A stretch of 64,000 bases of DNA from Nilaparvata lugens (Eukaryota > Arthropoda > Insecta > Hemiptera > Delphacidae). Numbering within the stretch: position 1 is the first letter of the stretch; each line of letters starts with the position of its first letter. Positions 35,411 through 46,084 of the stretch are shown here, in pieces. Both the position numbers and the translations under genes were made by a program. The stretch spans positions 43,009,295-43,073,294 of the forward strand of contig NC_052507.1 of assembly GCF_014356525.2 (NCBI RefSeq), read 5' to 3'. The notes under the pieces are model-generated. The model made no database searches. It had not been told where the DNA came from and was given only the letters and a program-made list of their open reading frames with translations.

Positions 35411-35854
35411 AGGAGCGTGGCTCAGCCATCGATTTGCATCGGTATGCAAAATCGATTTGCGCCAGACAGACTAAGATTGGAGGGAATTGAAATACGGCTG
35501 TAAATAAAAAGCGATGCGCCACACCAATGTAAATTGGTGGCCTTAATGAGTAGCAGCTCTGCTCTCTAGCGGTCGAGAGCCGCAGCGCAAAAGTTACTGT
35601 TCCTATCCAATTAAATTCACAATTCCATTTCGGCTTTGTTACTATGTAAATTTAATTTTCGCTCTGCGGTAAATGAAAACGTTGTCGTCAAAGGGCGAAC
35701 GGTCGAATTATTGCCTTTCGCGCGGCAGCACGCACATGCGCGCTCGATAATCGGTAAGAAGTCGCAAGTTGTTACAACGCGCACGCTCACACTACACTCG
35801 GACGGACGGACGATTTTCGAAACGCGCGGCGTGAAACTCTGCGCCTGATATTGC
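35411..35854. promoter_or_regulatory. CpG-containing island with POU-octamer palindrome, copy 2
   Basis: Duplicate of 33150-33592. ATTTGCAT is at 35432-35439, with the same spacing to the second half-site. Motifs are unchanged between the copies, but given the high identity of the whole unit this is not evidence of selection. Confidence 0.3.
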
Positions 35855-36078
35855 TCTCAAACTAATGAAATTTTCTTGTCCCGAAAGCCACAGCAGCTAT
35901 ACTGATATTAACCTTATAGTTGGTCAAAGTTAGTAGACAGAAGGTTGGTCACTCATCTATAGTATTTTAGTTGAAATGCAATTGGAGTGGTGGAACTGCT
36001 GCCGTGACGTAGGCTGTAGTACAGAGTAGGCAGAATATCGCATCATACGGTGGCCTATAGTCAAATTATATAACACAA

Positions 36079-37933
36079 ACATTTTTTGACATGCAAGCTT
36101 TCTGTTTCTGCTTTACAATAATTATCAAAACATTTGAATAATACAAGCATTTTGCAATATGAAAGCAAAAAACCCACCTCCTAACCTTCCCTTTCAAACC
36201 CTTAAGGTTTCTTTATCTTCTAGGTCGTGTTTATATTTTGTAGTTTGGCTATACATCAGCTTGTGAATTTCGGGGATGAGATATTTTGATTCTTGTAGAA
36301 CATGTGCTCGATACCAGCATGTGTTCAGTGCATTTATATGAATGAAATTCCTTGGATTTATCGGGATCGGTTTATTGTTTTATTGAAATGCATTGGTTTA
36401 TCAAGATTTTTTATGGGTTAATCTGAAATTATAATAGAAAACGATGTCTACCAACGCTTTTCCAGCTTATTAACTTTTTCGTGTCACGTGTTTAGATTCT
36501 TGAAAAACTTTCAACTTCATTCTATTCATACAAGTTCAATGAACTTGATATTATAAACAACATCAAATCGGTGATTAATTCACTATAAGTATGGAGAATT
36601 TTTAAGTTCTAGGTCAATCTTGAGGGGATTAAACGACGATGTATTTGGACATACAGTGAATAAACTGTATGCTCAGTATGGTTACTCTATCACTTTTTTA
36701 CTACACGTGACGTCACGCTGGCATTCCCCCCACCACTTCGAATCTTACACCTGTGAGTGATCAACCTTCTGTCTACTAATGTTGATAGTTGGTAGCCTTA
36801 TGAGTTGGTAGCACTGAATGCTACAGTAAAGTCAGCTCGGAAGGTCGTCTGTTTAATATTGTAATCTGAATAGATTTCTTTCAAGTTTTCTTCCCTGATT
36901 GAGTGATTTTCTGAGGTCTGTGAAGTGTTCTTCCGAGTGCATGGATGGTCTTGAGGAAGGAATAAAATATTACAACTTTATTACAAACAGTTTCTTTATA
37001 ACCTATAAATAAACAGTCGAAAAAGCCGGTTTCAAAGTGCCAGTATTTCTTGATTGAACTTTGACTTCGCTGCAAAGATCTTGACAGATCAAATTGTCTA
37101 AATTTTTCTTGGATGATAATCGACATAATTATGATAAGGGGGTGTTCGTGTTGAAGGGTTCTTGTAAATGTTGCAGTGAGCAGGAACTCTCAGCTACTAA
37201 GAGCAACACCGTTCTTGCAACATGTACTAGTACGTGAATCATTCCATCATTACGTAAATAATTGCAACATTACGGCGAGTATCTCCAGTGATTTTTGTCA
37301 ATGAACAAGTGGTGGCTTATTATCCATTCCTTCATTATTTATCGGTGCAATTCTCACTGCTATTGTTCTACCTGTGTAAATTGCTGCCTGTGAGCTAGAC
37401 TATTGATACGGTAGTAATAAGATTGATGATCCGAGATACAGAACTGAACTAACTGTTTCTATTATTCTACGCTTGGGGATCCTCTCTACAATGCTGTTAT
37501 CATGCTTTCTTCAATGAATATCGTGTTATGCTGTTTGATTTCCACCTGTTGACCACTGATTGACTTGATAGTTATTGGAACAATCTCGACGAGCAGCAGT
37601 GTCTTCGTTTTGAAATGTTATCACTCATAATTTTCATTCATTCGTAGATATCATCCATTCATTTACTAACGGCTCATTTATACTTTATTTTCTAGACCAG
37701 GGTGTTAACTTATCCTTATTTTAGGTCTATAATGGAATAATTCATTTTATTTTAATTGTAAAATAGTTTTTTTCATCTAGGATTATAACAACCAATTACT
37801 TCAATCAGCCCCATAATCAACCATTTTCCATTATTCTGAAGCGATTCTGCAAGCAATTCATGGTTAATTTATTCATTTTATTGCCAATTAATTCATTGAT
37901 TGTTATTACCAATAATTATTGTAGAGTAGGGAA
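36079..37933. other. Unassigned AT-rich stretch
   Basis: Besides the inverted repeat relative at 36690-36800 I see no feature. The last few hundred bases before 37934 may include the 5' untranslated region of element A, but its 5' edge cannot be placed. Confidence 0.4.
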
Positions 37934-38098
37934 ATGGATGAACTTATTATTGGACAGACAAACAAAAAAAACCCTAAATTGACTTTCCGATGCTTTTCGT
38001 ACAGAAAGGCTGTAGTTAATTCAAAAGGTGAAATACAATGGCGCTGTCTATCGAAAACGTGTAGGGCAACTCTCAAGACAGACAAAGAGATTAAAAAA
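37934..38098 (+). pseudogene. Element A ORF1, N-terminal FLYWCH zinc finger (5' part)
   Basis: Starts at ATG 37934. Residues about 15-52 read LTFRCFSYRKAVVNSKGE, then IQWRCLSKTCRATLKTDKE. The order F-x-Y-R-K, WRC, x4, C-R-A-x-L matches the FLYWCH zinc-finger pattern (conserved Phe, Tyr, Trp, Cys, Cys, then His-x-His). The final His pair is not in this piece. It appears as GSHNHSPP in the same phase at about 39050, directly after a 0.9-kb mobile element inserted between them. FLYWCH fingers bind DNA or protein and are common in insect transposon-related and mod(mdg4)-type proteins. The domain call is strong; its role in a LINE ORF1 is unknown. Confidence 0.75.
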
Positions 38099-39035
38099 AA
38101 TCTGGTGTGGTACACTCACACAACTTTCCTTGCTGATATTCGAAACTACGATCAGACTTTTGTATATGTGTATATAATTGTTTTCAGAGTACTTTTTCCT
38201 TTGTGTAAATTGTGAAATTCAATGATTTTTTTAGTCGTCATTTTTTTAAAGTCGTCAAAACAGCTGTTCTACAGATGAAATATCTCGACTATGTGTTCTT
38301 TTTATGAACTGCTCTACCTACCTACCTCATGCACGAGAAGGAGGTTACAAAGTCCATTTCTCAAGGATGGGGTGGACCCCCCATTAGTTTCCCAGAAAGG
38401 AGACTCATGCCAGTTAATAGAGCTGATAAATAACTATACAGAGTATGAATTTGAAAAAAATCGGTCAAGTTATTTTGAAAAAATCGTGAAAAACATGGTT
38501 TTTTAATAATTATCCGCCGTTTTTCTCAAGAATATTACGGAGCTCCTGCAATTTTCCAAGGAAAAAACTCATGTCATTTGATAGGACTTATGAATTCCAT
38601 GAATACCCATGAATACCCATTTTATGAATACTCATGGCTTGAATTTGAAGAAAATCGTTAGAGCCGTTTTCGAGAAAACCGTGAAAAACCTGGTTTTTGG
38701 TCATTATCCGCCATTTTTCTCAAGAATATTACGGAGCTCATGGAATTTTCCCAGAAATGAGACTCATGCCAGTTGATAGTGCTTATGAATATCTATCCAT
38801 GGTATGAATTTGAAGTAAATCGTTAGAGCAGTTTTCGAGAAAACGGTGAAAAACATGGATTTTTAGTCATTATCCGCCATTTTTCTCAAGAATATTACGG
38901 AGCTCATGGAATTTTCCCAGAAATGAGACTCATGCCAGTTGATAGGGCTTAAAAATAGCTATCCATGGTATAAATTTGAAGAAAATCGTTGGAGCCGTTT
39001 TCGAGAAAACCGTGAAAAACATGGTTTTTTAGTCA
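38099..39035 (-). mobile_element. Helentron-like (HINE) element inserted in element A ORF1
   Basis: The left edge is AAAAATCTGGTGTGGTACAC followed by CACAACTTTCCTTGCT, the reverse complement of the 3' terminus seen at 60060-60076 and 61395-61413. The body holds four units of about 166 bp (core GAATATTACGGAGCTC; repeats near 38528, 38722, 38888) plus the ATGCACGAGAAGGAGGTTAC block. The opposite terminus is missing; homology stops in mid-unit at GTCAT (39035), where ORF1 resumes. The insertion lies in an A/T homopolymer. Confidence 0.75.
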
Positions 39036-39289
39036 TGGAGTTGTCTGGTTCTCATAACCATTCTCCTCCTGTAGATGGAATAGATAAATCTGCTAACAAT
39101 TCTGTTAGTGGGGATTCGGTTCATAATACCACTGATCTATCGCTGGATATACCAGCTATTCCACGCTGCAACAGCCAAATCCTGCCTGCGGCGTCAACAC
39201 CTCATAATAATAGTAGCATAATACTATCAAATTATACTACAGATAATATTTCACTGCACAATAACTCCATAAAAAATTATTGTTTATTT
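39036..39289 (+). pseudogene. Element A ORF1, FLYWCH His pair and linker
   Basis: In frame 2, like both other pieces. It opens with ELSGSHNHSPP, supplying the HxH that closes a FLYWCH finger, and continues as an Asn/Ser/Thr-rich linker to the target-site duplication TATTGTTTATTT (39278-39289) of the RTE insertion. Removing that insertion leaves the frame open into 40919, because the duplicated 12-mer is in register on both sides. Confidence 0.7.
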
Positions 39290-40906
39290 CTTCTTCTTAG
39301 GGTGCCTGTCCGTTACGAACGTTGGCGATCATTCTGGCTATTATTACTTTGTTGGTTGCGCTCCGGAACAATCGAATAGAGGTCTTTCCGAACCATGCTC
39401 TGAGGTTGGCCAACCAGGAAATTCTTCTCCTTCCTGGGGCTCTCCTGCCTTCTATTTTCCCTTGCAAGATGCTTTGCAATATTTCGTATCTCCCTTTTTT
39501 GCGCATTATATGACCCAAATATTCAAGTTTTCGACATTTAATGTGGTTGACCAGTTCTGGGGCTTTATTCATCCTCCTTAGCACCTCATGGTTGGTAATT
39601 CTATCTGTCCATGGAATCCTCAAGATTCTTCTGAACAGCCATAATTCAAATGCATTGAGCCTGGATACTGTGTCTTCCTTCAGGGTCCATGATTCTACAC
39701 CATACAGAAGCACTGAATACACATAACATTTAAGGAGCCTTAGCTTTGTGCTTAGGGTGAGGTCATGGCTCCTGAAAACTGAACCCATTGTTAAAAAGCA
39801 CTCTTGGCTTTTCCAATCCGACATCTGATCTCCTGAGAATTGTCCCATAACTCATTGATCATAGTCCCCAGGTAGGTGTATTGTGAGACTCGTTCAATTC
39901 TTGTCTGGTTGATGTACAGGTTGACCCCTCCGATATTTTCTTTGCTTATGACCATGAACTTTGTCTTGTTAGTATTTATATCAAGGCCATAAACTTTACT
40001 TGTTTCTGTGATCCTATTCACTAAATTTTGCAGGCCATCCCTTGAATCAGAGAACACTATGGTATCATCTGCATAACGTAAGTTGTTAAGTTTGACTCCA
40101 TTCACTGAGATATCTTCATCTATGTCTCCAAGCGCTTCCCCAAAAATGTGTTCTGAATACAGATTGAAAATAATTGGTGATAAGATGCAACCCTGCCTCA
40201 CTCCACGCAGGATCTTCACCGGATCTGTATGCTCTCCATCCACTCTGAGGACCGCAGACTGATTCCAGTACAAGCTAGCTATTATTCTCAGGTCTTTACC
40301 GTCAATTCCAGTTTTCTTCAGTACATCCATCATTTGCTCATGTCTAACACGATCAAACGCTTTTTTATAATCAATTAGACATACAGAGACATTACAACCT
40401 ACATCTCTGCATCTCTGAAACAAAACCTGCAAAGCATACAAAGCCTCCCTTGTGCCCACAGCTTTCACAAAACCAAATTGATTTGGTGCAATTTGCTCCT
40501 CACATTTATGATAAATTCGTTTGTGAATTATTTTTAAAAACAATTTGAGCATGTGACTCATTAAACTGATAGTTCGATAGTCCTCACAAGATCTTGCACT
40601 TGACTTTTTCGGAATTGCAATGAACTCTGATTCTAGCCACTGTGTTGGAATTTGCCCAGTTAAGTATATGTTGTTAAAAATTTCTGTTAAAATCTTTAAA
40701 TTCTCCTTGTCAAGTAACTTTAAAAACTCTGTTGGGACTTCATCTGGGCCTGTTGCTTTTCCATCCCGCATCTGTTTAATTGCTGAAGTTACCTCCTCCA
40801 AGAGAATTTTGGGTCCTGTGCTGTCTTCCATGGCAGGTTGTTGTACTCTGAGGTCATGGAATAAATCTTGCAGATATTGCTCCCAAACTTTCTTCTTATC
40901 TTCTTA
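39290..40906 (-). mobile_element. RTE-type element inserted in element A ORF1, 12-bp TSD
   Basis: Flanked by identical TATTGTTTATTT at 39278-39289 and 40907-40918. On the minus strand it runs from a truncated RT start near 40903 to a very short 3' end: a stop at about 39297, then AAGAAGAAG. A minimal 3' UTR is typical of RTE-clade elements. Confidence 0.85.
39297..40903 (-). pseudogene. RTE-clade reverse transcriptase, 5'-truncated, one frameshift
   Basis: The minus-strand frame 40903-39791 begins KKVWEQYLQDLFHDL and includes DGKATGPDEVPTEFLKLL, SCEDYRTISLMSHMLK, APNQFGFVKAVGTREAL, VCLIDYKKAFDRVRH (first catalytic Asp), RQGCILSPIIFNLYSE, LRYADDTIVFSDS (catalytic DD) and YTYLGTMINE. A one-base shift near 39797-39805 moves to the frame 39848-39297. 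There the C-terminal part has YGVESWTLKEDTVSRLNAFE, RRILRIPWTDRITNHEVL, YLGHIMRKKGRYEIL and GRRAPGRRRISWLANLRAW. These are hallmarks of the insect endonuclease-reverse transcriptase family of the RTE group. The endonuclease is absent (5' truncation). The palm residues are intact and the frame break is recent-looking. Confidence 0.93.
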
Positions 40907-42055
40907 TATTGTTTATTTAATGAAAATATTTCTCTGAGAAATGGAATTAAAAAATTGAGAAGAGAATGGGAGGCAGCAGTCGACAGATCTATTGAGAATG
41001 AATTGAAGTTGATGAATCTTCCTGAAAAATCGTTAGTAGATTGTGGAACTCAGACTGAATGTGAAAGTGAGATCGTGAAATCGGTGGCAGAATGTGCAAC
41101 TCAAACAGAGTCTGTGAGTGATATCTCTGGTGATTTGTGCTTCTCGGGAGATGTCCTACGGGAGGATTCGGTGAAAATGTTACAGGACCTGCATTACAGA
41201 TCTCTGGCTCAGATGAATCTTAATAACGAGAAAATGGAAAAGGACATTTTAGAACTTCAAGATGATCTAAAAAAATGCAATCTACAAGTATTAGAAGCAG
41301 AGAAATTGAATGACTCTCTACAGAAGACAGTGGACGAATTGAATCAACAGATTTCACATTTAAAAGCTTACTGGAATGAATCGAGTACACTGACTTCCCC
41401 TATTGATTTTCCTAATGTAGAGCAGAAAGAGGTCAATTTTGATTTCGGAGTTGAGAGGCGGATGTTCAACTCAAAAAAAGATATCCTCATCTGGGCTGAT
41501 AGTCACGACAAGGGTCTAAGAAATATGTTGAGTGAAAAACTAGCGACGCAGTTCACTTGCAGTGCATATATAGCTTCAGGAGTATCATTTGAAGTACTTG
41601 CTAAAAAAATGTTGGATGCAAATAATAATAGTCTAGCTAGAAGTGACTGGAATATCCTGATTGCTGAAACGAATAGTGTTACCAATGATTTTACTGAGAG
41701 GAATTTGAGGGAGTATGCTGAGTGCTTGGTTGACACAGTGGAGGGATTCTCAAACCAGAACCTTATCATAGCAACTATCCCCTATCGGTATGATTTGCAT
41801 GCTCATGATTCCATCAATATAATGATTTCAAAATTGAATAGAGTGATTCGAAGGTTGCCATATTTTTATAAGGTCAAAGTAATGGATTTATGGATGTTTG
41901 AACCTCACAAACATACTAGGCATGGCTTACATCTGAATAGGAAGGGAAAGAGCTGTGTATGCAGTTTGCTGAGTGATATTATTGTTGGTACCGGTAATAG
42001 CAGGAGAGATTGTGAGTCACTGTCTGCAGAGGATGAAGGACTTGTAAATAAATGA
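40907..42055 (+). pseudogene. Element A ORF1, TQT motifs, coiled coil and SGNH-hydrolase-like domain
   Basis: Open from 40907 to a stop at 42053-42055. In order: a basic segment (KKLRREWEAAVDRS); two TQT sites, DCGTQTE and ECATQTE, about 18 residues apart; a heptad-rich coiled coil (EKMEKDILELQDDLKKCN onward, about 41220-41370); then an SGNH/GDSL-like domain. Domain blocks: ILIWADSHDKG (nucleophile Ser at 41501-41503), ASGVSFE (Gly block), LIAETNSV (Asn block, with Glu where element B has Gly) and HGLHLNRKGK (His block, without the Asp usual in DxxH). CR1/L2-type ORF1 esterases belong to this fold. The domain would be a lipid/acyl esterase by family; activity is uncertain because of the AET change. 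Upstream pieces at 37934-38098 and 39036-39289 complete ORF1. Confidence 0.85.
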
Positions 42056-42077
42056 AAAATCAGTTGTTATATCAGCT

Positions 42078-42161
42078 GAGAGGAGAGGTTTTTTAGGCAT
42101 GGTCGACCGATTGCTTTTGGAGAGGAGAGGTTTTTTAGGCATGGTCGACCGATTGCTTTTG
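42078..42161 (+). repeat. Two copies of a 42-bp unit between ORF1 and ORF2
   Basis: GAGAGGAGAGGTTTTTTAGG and the following CATGGTCGACCGATTGCTTT occur twice with period exactly 42 (42078-42119 and 42120-42161). The duplicated segment contains the first ATG after ORF1, so it could affect where ORF2 translation starts. It may be a slippage product. Confidence 0.9.
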
Positions 42162-42169
42162 GAGCGGAG

Positions 42170-44763
42170 GTGATAGGAGATGATTATAAAAAGAATTATA
42201 GATGGCTGGAGTATGTCCATATAGAAGCACCGAGTGAAGGCAGTCCTTATAGTCGCGATATAAACTGTTTAAGCTACAGCAAAGTAAATTCTCATAAAGA
42301 TCAACCTAAGGATTTGATGATTCTCAATCTTAATGTAAGGAGCCTGGTTTCAAAGGTGGAAGAGTTCGAGTTGGCACTGTCAGGAAATTCTTTAAATCCT
42401 TATTTTATTACATTGACGGAAAATTGGATTTCAAATGATAATTTGTCTATATTGAATAAGTTGGAGAATTATGAACTGGCATCCTACTAACTGAGAAAGA
42501 ATGGAAGAGGTGGTGGTGTATGTATTCTTGTTAGGAGGGGTACCAGCAATTTTGATAGTGTGATGGGAATAAATAGACTGTCTCAGGATTTCCATTTTGA
42601 GTGTACAGCTATGGGAATTGAGTTGAGTATAGGAGGGAGATCGGTGTCATGCCTAGTAGAGGCGGTCTACAGGAGCCCAAATAGTGATTTCGATTCATTT
42701 TCAGTTGCCTCAAGAAAACTATTTCAGATTCTTGGGAAGCTTGACAAAAGTATTAAAATTTTTATTAGTGGAGACTTTAATGTCAACATACTGTCTGCTG
42801 ATAAGAGGTGTCGTGATATGGTTGGCCTTATGGAATCAAATAACTTCCATCCTTTTTTCATGGAACCAACTAGAACATCCGGAAACTCAAGTACCTGCAT
42901 TGATAACATTTTTTCAAATGTACAGTCACATTTATTCAGCACAGCTGTTTTGGAGCTTGGTTTGTCTGATCATAGCGCATTGTGTCTTCACAGCAATAAA
43001 CATATCAAGCACTCAATTGTCATCATAAGAAGTAGATTGACCAACAGCAAGACAAGAATCAGTACGTTTAAGGAATTGTTAAGACACGAAGACTGGAGTC
43101 CTTGTCTGATGAAGAGGAACAGTGATGATGCTTACAACAGTTTTTTCTCAATTATCAACAGATATTTTTCAACTTGTTTTCCTGTTAGAACTTTCAAATC
43201 AAAAGTCAACACTTCTCGGAAAGGTTGGATGACTCAAGGGCTTATTGTTTCTTCAAGGACTATTCAGGGGCTATACTCTGAGTCAAGATGGAATGATGAT
43301 CCCAATTTCAAGCTTTACTTGAAAACCTACAAAATCATTTATAAAAAGACTGTAATGGCAGCTAAAAAACTATATAATCAGACTTTCATCGTGAGAGCAA
43401 CAAACAAAACAAAAGCAGCATGGACAATTGTTAGAAAGGAATTAGGTTTGAAATCTTGTACAACCAACAATATCAAGATTCGGATTGATGGAAGGGTCTC
43501 TAATAACAAGAAAAGTATCGCCAACTATTTCAATAAATTCTTCTCTTCTCATGCCAATGAAACAAATCCAACTATTAATGCTCCCAAGGCAATGAGATTC
43601 TTGAACAGTGTTGGTGCTCCAAATGAAAATTTAATCTTCCAGGAGGTTACAGAAACGGAAATTCTTAAAATCATAAATAAACTTAAAAATAAAAGTTCCT
43701 CTGGTTGGGATGAGATACCGATGAGGCTGGTTGAGGAAGTTAGCCAATGTGTGGCAAGGCCACTTGCACACATCATCAATGTTGTCCTTCAAATGGGCAT
43801 CTTTACGGAAAAGCTTAAATATGCCCTCATTATTCCAATATTTAAAAAAGGAGATTCAGAGGATGTAAGGAATTTCAGACCTGTAGCAGTGTTATCTTCC
43901 TTCTCCAAGATTGTTGAGAAAGTAATATTTGAGCATATAACAGCCTATTTGCAAAGACAGCAGATTCTTGTCAACCAACAATTTGGATTTAGAGCTGGAA
44001 AGTCAACCAAGATGGCAATTTTTGAGTTGGTAAAGGATGTGATGTTGGCTTTGGATGGTGTACACAATCCTACAGGTATTTTTTGTGACTTATCACGGGC
44101 TTTTGATAGTGTTAACCATGACCTTCTATTGAACAAACTTTGGCAATATGGTTTCAGAGGAGTCTCACATGAACTTATTTCATCATATCTCGAGGGCAGA
44201 CAGCAGAAGGTACTTTTGAGAGATCAGCATTCAGTGTATTCAGATTGGTCGAGGGTCACACTGGGTGTGTCACAGGGCTCAGTTCTGGGCCCCATACTGT
44301 TCCTCCTGTATATCAATGATCTTCCAGCTAGTGTTGACTCGAGGATGATACTTTTTGCTGATGATGCAACAAGAGGCTGTTAGAATAATATATGGATTGG
44401 GATTTAGAGAGAGTTGCAAACCGCATTTCGTGAGAAATAATCTTTTCTATACAATCAATCTTTTATAAATAATCAATTTATATACAGGAGCTGGTGACTT
44501 ATATCAGGGAGAATAGAATTAATATTGAGGAACCCAGACACACGCATACGTATTCAACAAGAAGAAATGTAAATGATTTCCAGCTACCGAGAATTAGATT
44601 AGACCTGGTAGGAAGAGGCCCTTGGTATAGGGGTAAGAAAATGTTCAATTTGCTCCCATCTTACTTGAAGGATGACACTACTAATGGATGTTTTTTAAAT
44701 AGATTGAAGTATTATCTTGTCAATAGCTGCCCATACAAGGTTGAAGAACTATTTCAACCATAG
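42170..44763 (+). pseudogene. Element A ORF2: APE endonuclease + reverse transcriptase, inactivated
   Basis: Frame 2. Endonuclease: LNLNVRSL (Asn), TLTENWI (Glu), then TAA at 42488-42490, then in the same frame GRGGGVCILV, EAVYRSPNSDF, FISGDFNVNI, STCIDNIF and LSDHSAL (His). RT: KSSSGWDEIP, FRPVAVLSSFSKIVEK, NQQFGFRAGKSTKMA, IFCDLSRAFDSVNHD, GVSQGSVLGPILFLLYIND, ILFADDAT. Directly after FADDA the sequence jumps to QEAVRIIYGLGFRESCK, which belongs about 150 residues further on in element B, so an internal deletion of roughly 450 bp removed the palm end and thumb. A TAA follows near 44468. The C-terminal tail (VTYIRENRINIE, WYRGKKMFNLLPSYLK) continues to 44763. Normally this enzyme nicks target DNA and reverse-transcribes element RNA; this copy cannot. 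Confidence 0.93.
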
Positions 44764-44993
44764 ATCTCTCGTTTTTTATGCCTAACTGTTTCTTGACTCG
44801 AGTAGCTTTCATCCTATTATGTACCTTTCATCCTATTATGAAACTTTTCATAGTTTTTGACGTGTTTCTATGTGTTATGATTGTAATGTTTGTAATTGTT
44901 TTATTGTATTCCTATTATTGACATGTCATGGCTTGATAAATATTGTATTTATGCAAACAAATGTGACGAATAAAGATCTTATCTTATCTTATA
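44764..44993 (+). other. Element A 3' UTR and (TCTTA)n tail
   Basis: AT-rich segment with a short internal repeat (TTTCATCCTATTATG twice, 44808-44843). It ends ACGAATAAAGATCTTATCTT followed by ATCTTATA. A short tandem repeat rather than poly(A) at the 3' end is usual for CR1-group elements. Confidence 0.75.
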
Positions 44994-46084
44994 TTCTCTA
45001 CAAATTGTCACCATTCCTTATAAATAACATCAAAGCTTCAAATTCAACCAATGTGACAGTATGATGTGTATTTCACTCTGCTAGTGTTACGTCCGCTAAC
45101 CAATAGAATGATTTAATGCTTGGACGAATATTGTCATGTTGAATGTCGAAGCAAAGTTTACTGACTAGCAATGGAATGCTGGAAGGTCGCGCCTATTCAA
45201 TACTGTTTGGAAGATTTACATGCCTAACGTGCAGTGAATTCTAAATGTAATATTATTTGTCAAATAGTTATTTCTATTACAATGCAAAACTAAGGGAATT
45301 GATGGATGTAAAACTCTACTCATGATTATTATTCCATGGAAAATATTCTTATCGCTTGCTTGAATCTTAATGGATATGTGATATAAAATTTCTTGAATCT
45401 ATAAAAAACATGGCAGGGGATATTGAAGAGATGTGGGATCAAAAAATGATATTATGCTATATAATGGCCTAATTATGATTCAAATTTCTTTCTCTGAAAT
45501 ATGTAGCACTTTCTCCGATTATCTTATGGAGGACTTTGAATACTTACATACGCATTATTTTCCATTCATTTCTTGTGAAGCTCAGGCTTCAAGTGGATGT
45601 TTTTTTCATTGCAAAATATGCAACAAGTTCAAAACTGTAGGTGAGCTTCTTCATCAGTAATTTGTGGAATGAAGTACCACGTCCTTCTGTGACCTGAAAT
45701 TGAATATTTCCTGTGAATAAGATGAATTTGGAGATTTAAGTTCAAGTAAATTTAGATCCAAATATGTAATTATTTGTTGAATAATGATAACTACATAGTG
45801 CAAACCACATGTGAGGTTGATAATAGGGAGGAGATCATTCTAGAGCAAATTATAGAGTATTGAACAAGATAAAAGTGGTTCTAGAAACTTCACTATTATA
45901 GGTGATGATGATTTTGAAGGAACATTTCCTGCAAAAAACTTTTCCATTATCATGCTATTATTAGGATTCAGGTGCCTTGACTGAGAGTTATTACCACATT
46001 TCTTCCAACTGCAAATTGTTCTTGCTAATCCCAATAACATTTGATTTGTATTTAATCACGCACTTAATTTCAATTGAGATTTCC
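44994..46084. other. Unassigned AT-rich stretch
   Basis: Only short ORFs (75 codons at 45433-45660 is the longest), none recognised. Confidence 0.4.

Larger units (their letters stand above)
33817..36078. repeat. Tandem segmental duplication, copy 2 (2,262 bp)
   Basis: Second copy of 31560-33816, same orientation, five bases longer through small indels in homopolymers and one short substitution. It ends at acacaaacattttttgac, where the sequences diverge. Confidence 0.95.
37934..44993 (+). mobile_element. Element A: jockey/CR1-group non-LTR retrotransposon with FLYWCH + SGNH ORF1
   Basis: Reading along the plus strand: ORF1 in three pieces (37934-38098, 39036-39289, 40907-42055), a 42-bp tandem repeat, ORF2 endonuclease-RT (about 42170-44763) and a 3' UTR ending in a (TCTTA)n tail at about 44975-44993. 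ORF1 is split by a Helentron-like element and by an RTE element, both later insertions. ORF2 has one nonsense codon and an internal deletion. The 5' edge is unknown and set here to the ORF1 ATG. Clade placement rests on RT motif style and the tandem tail. Confidence 0.85.

Noticed and set aside
31560..36078. LTR retrotransposon reading of the 2.26-kb direct repeats
   Set aside because: The units abut directly with no internal region, no TG..CA ends, and contain unrelated fragments; a tandem duplication fits better.
42078..42161. CRISPR-like short direct repeats
   Set aside because: Only two contiguous copies without spacers, in a eukaryotic LINE.
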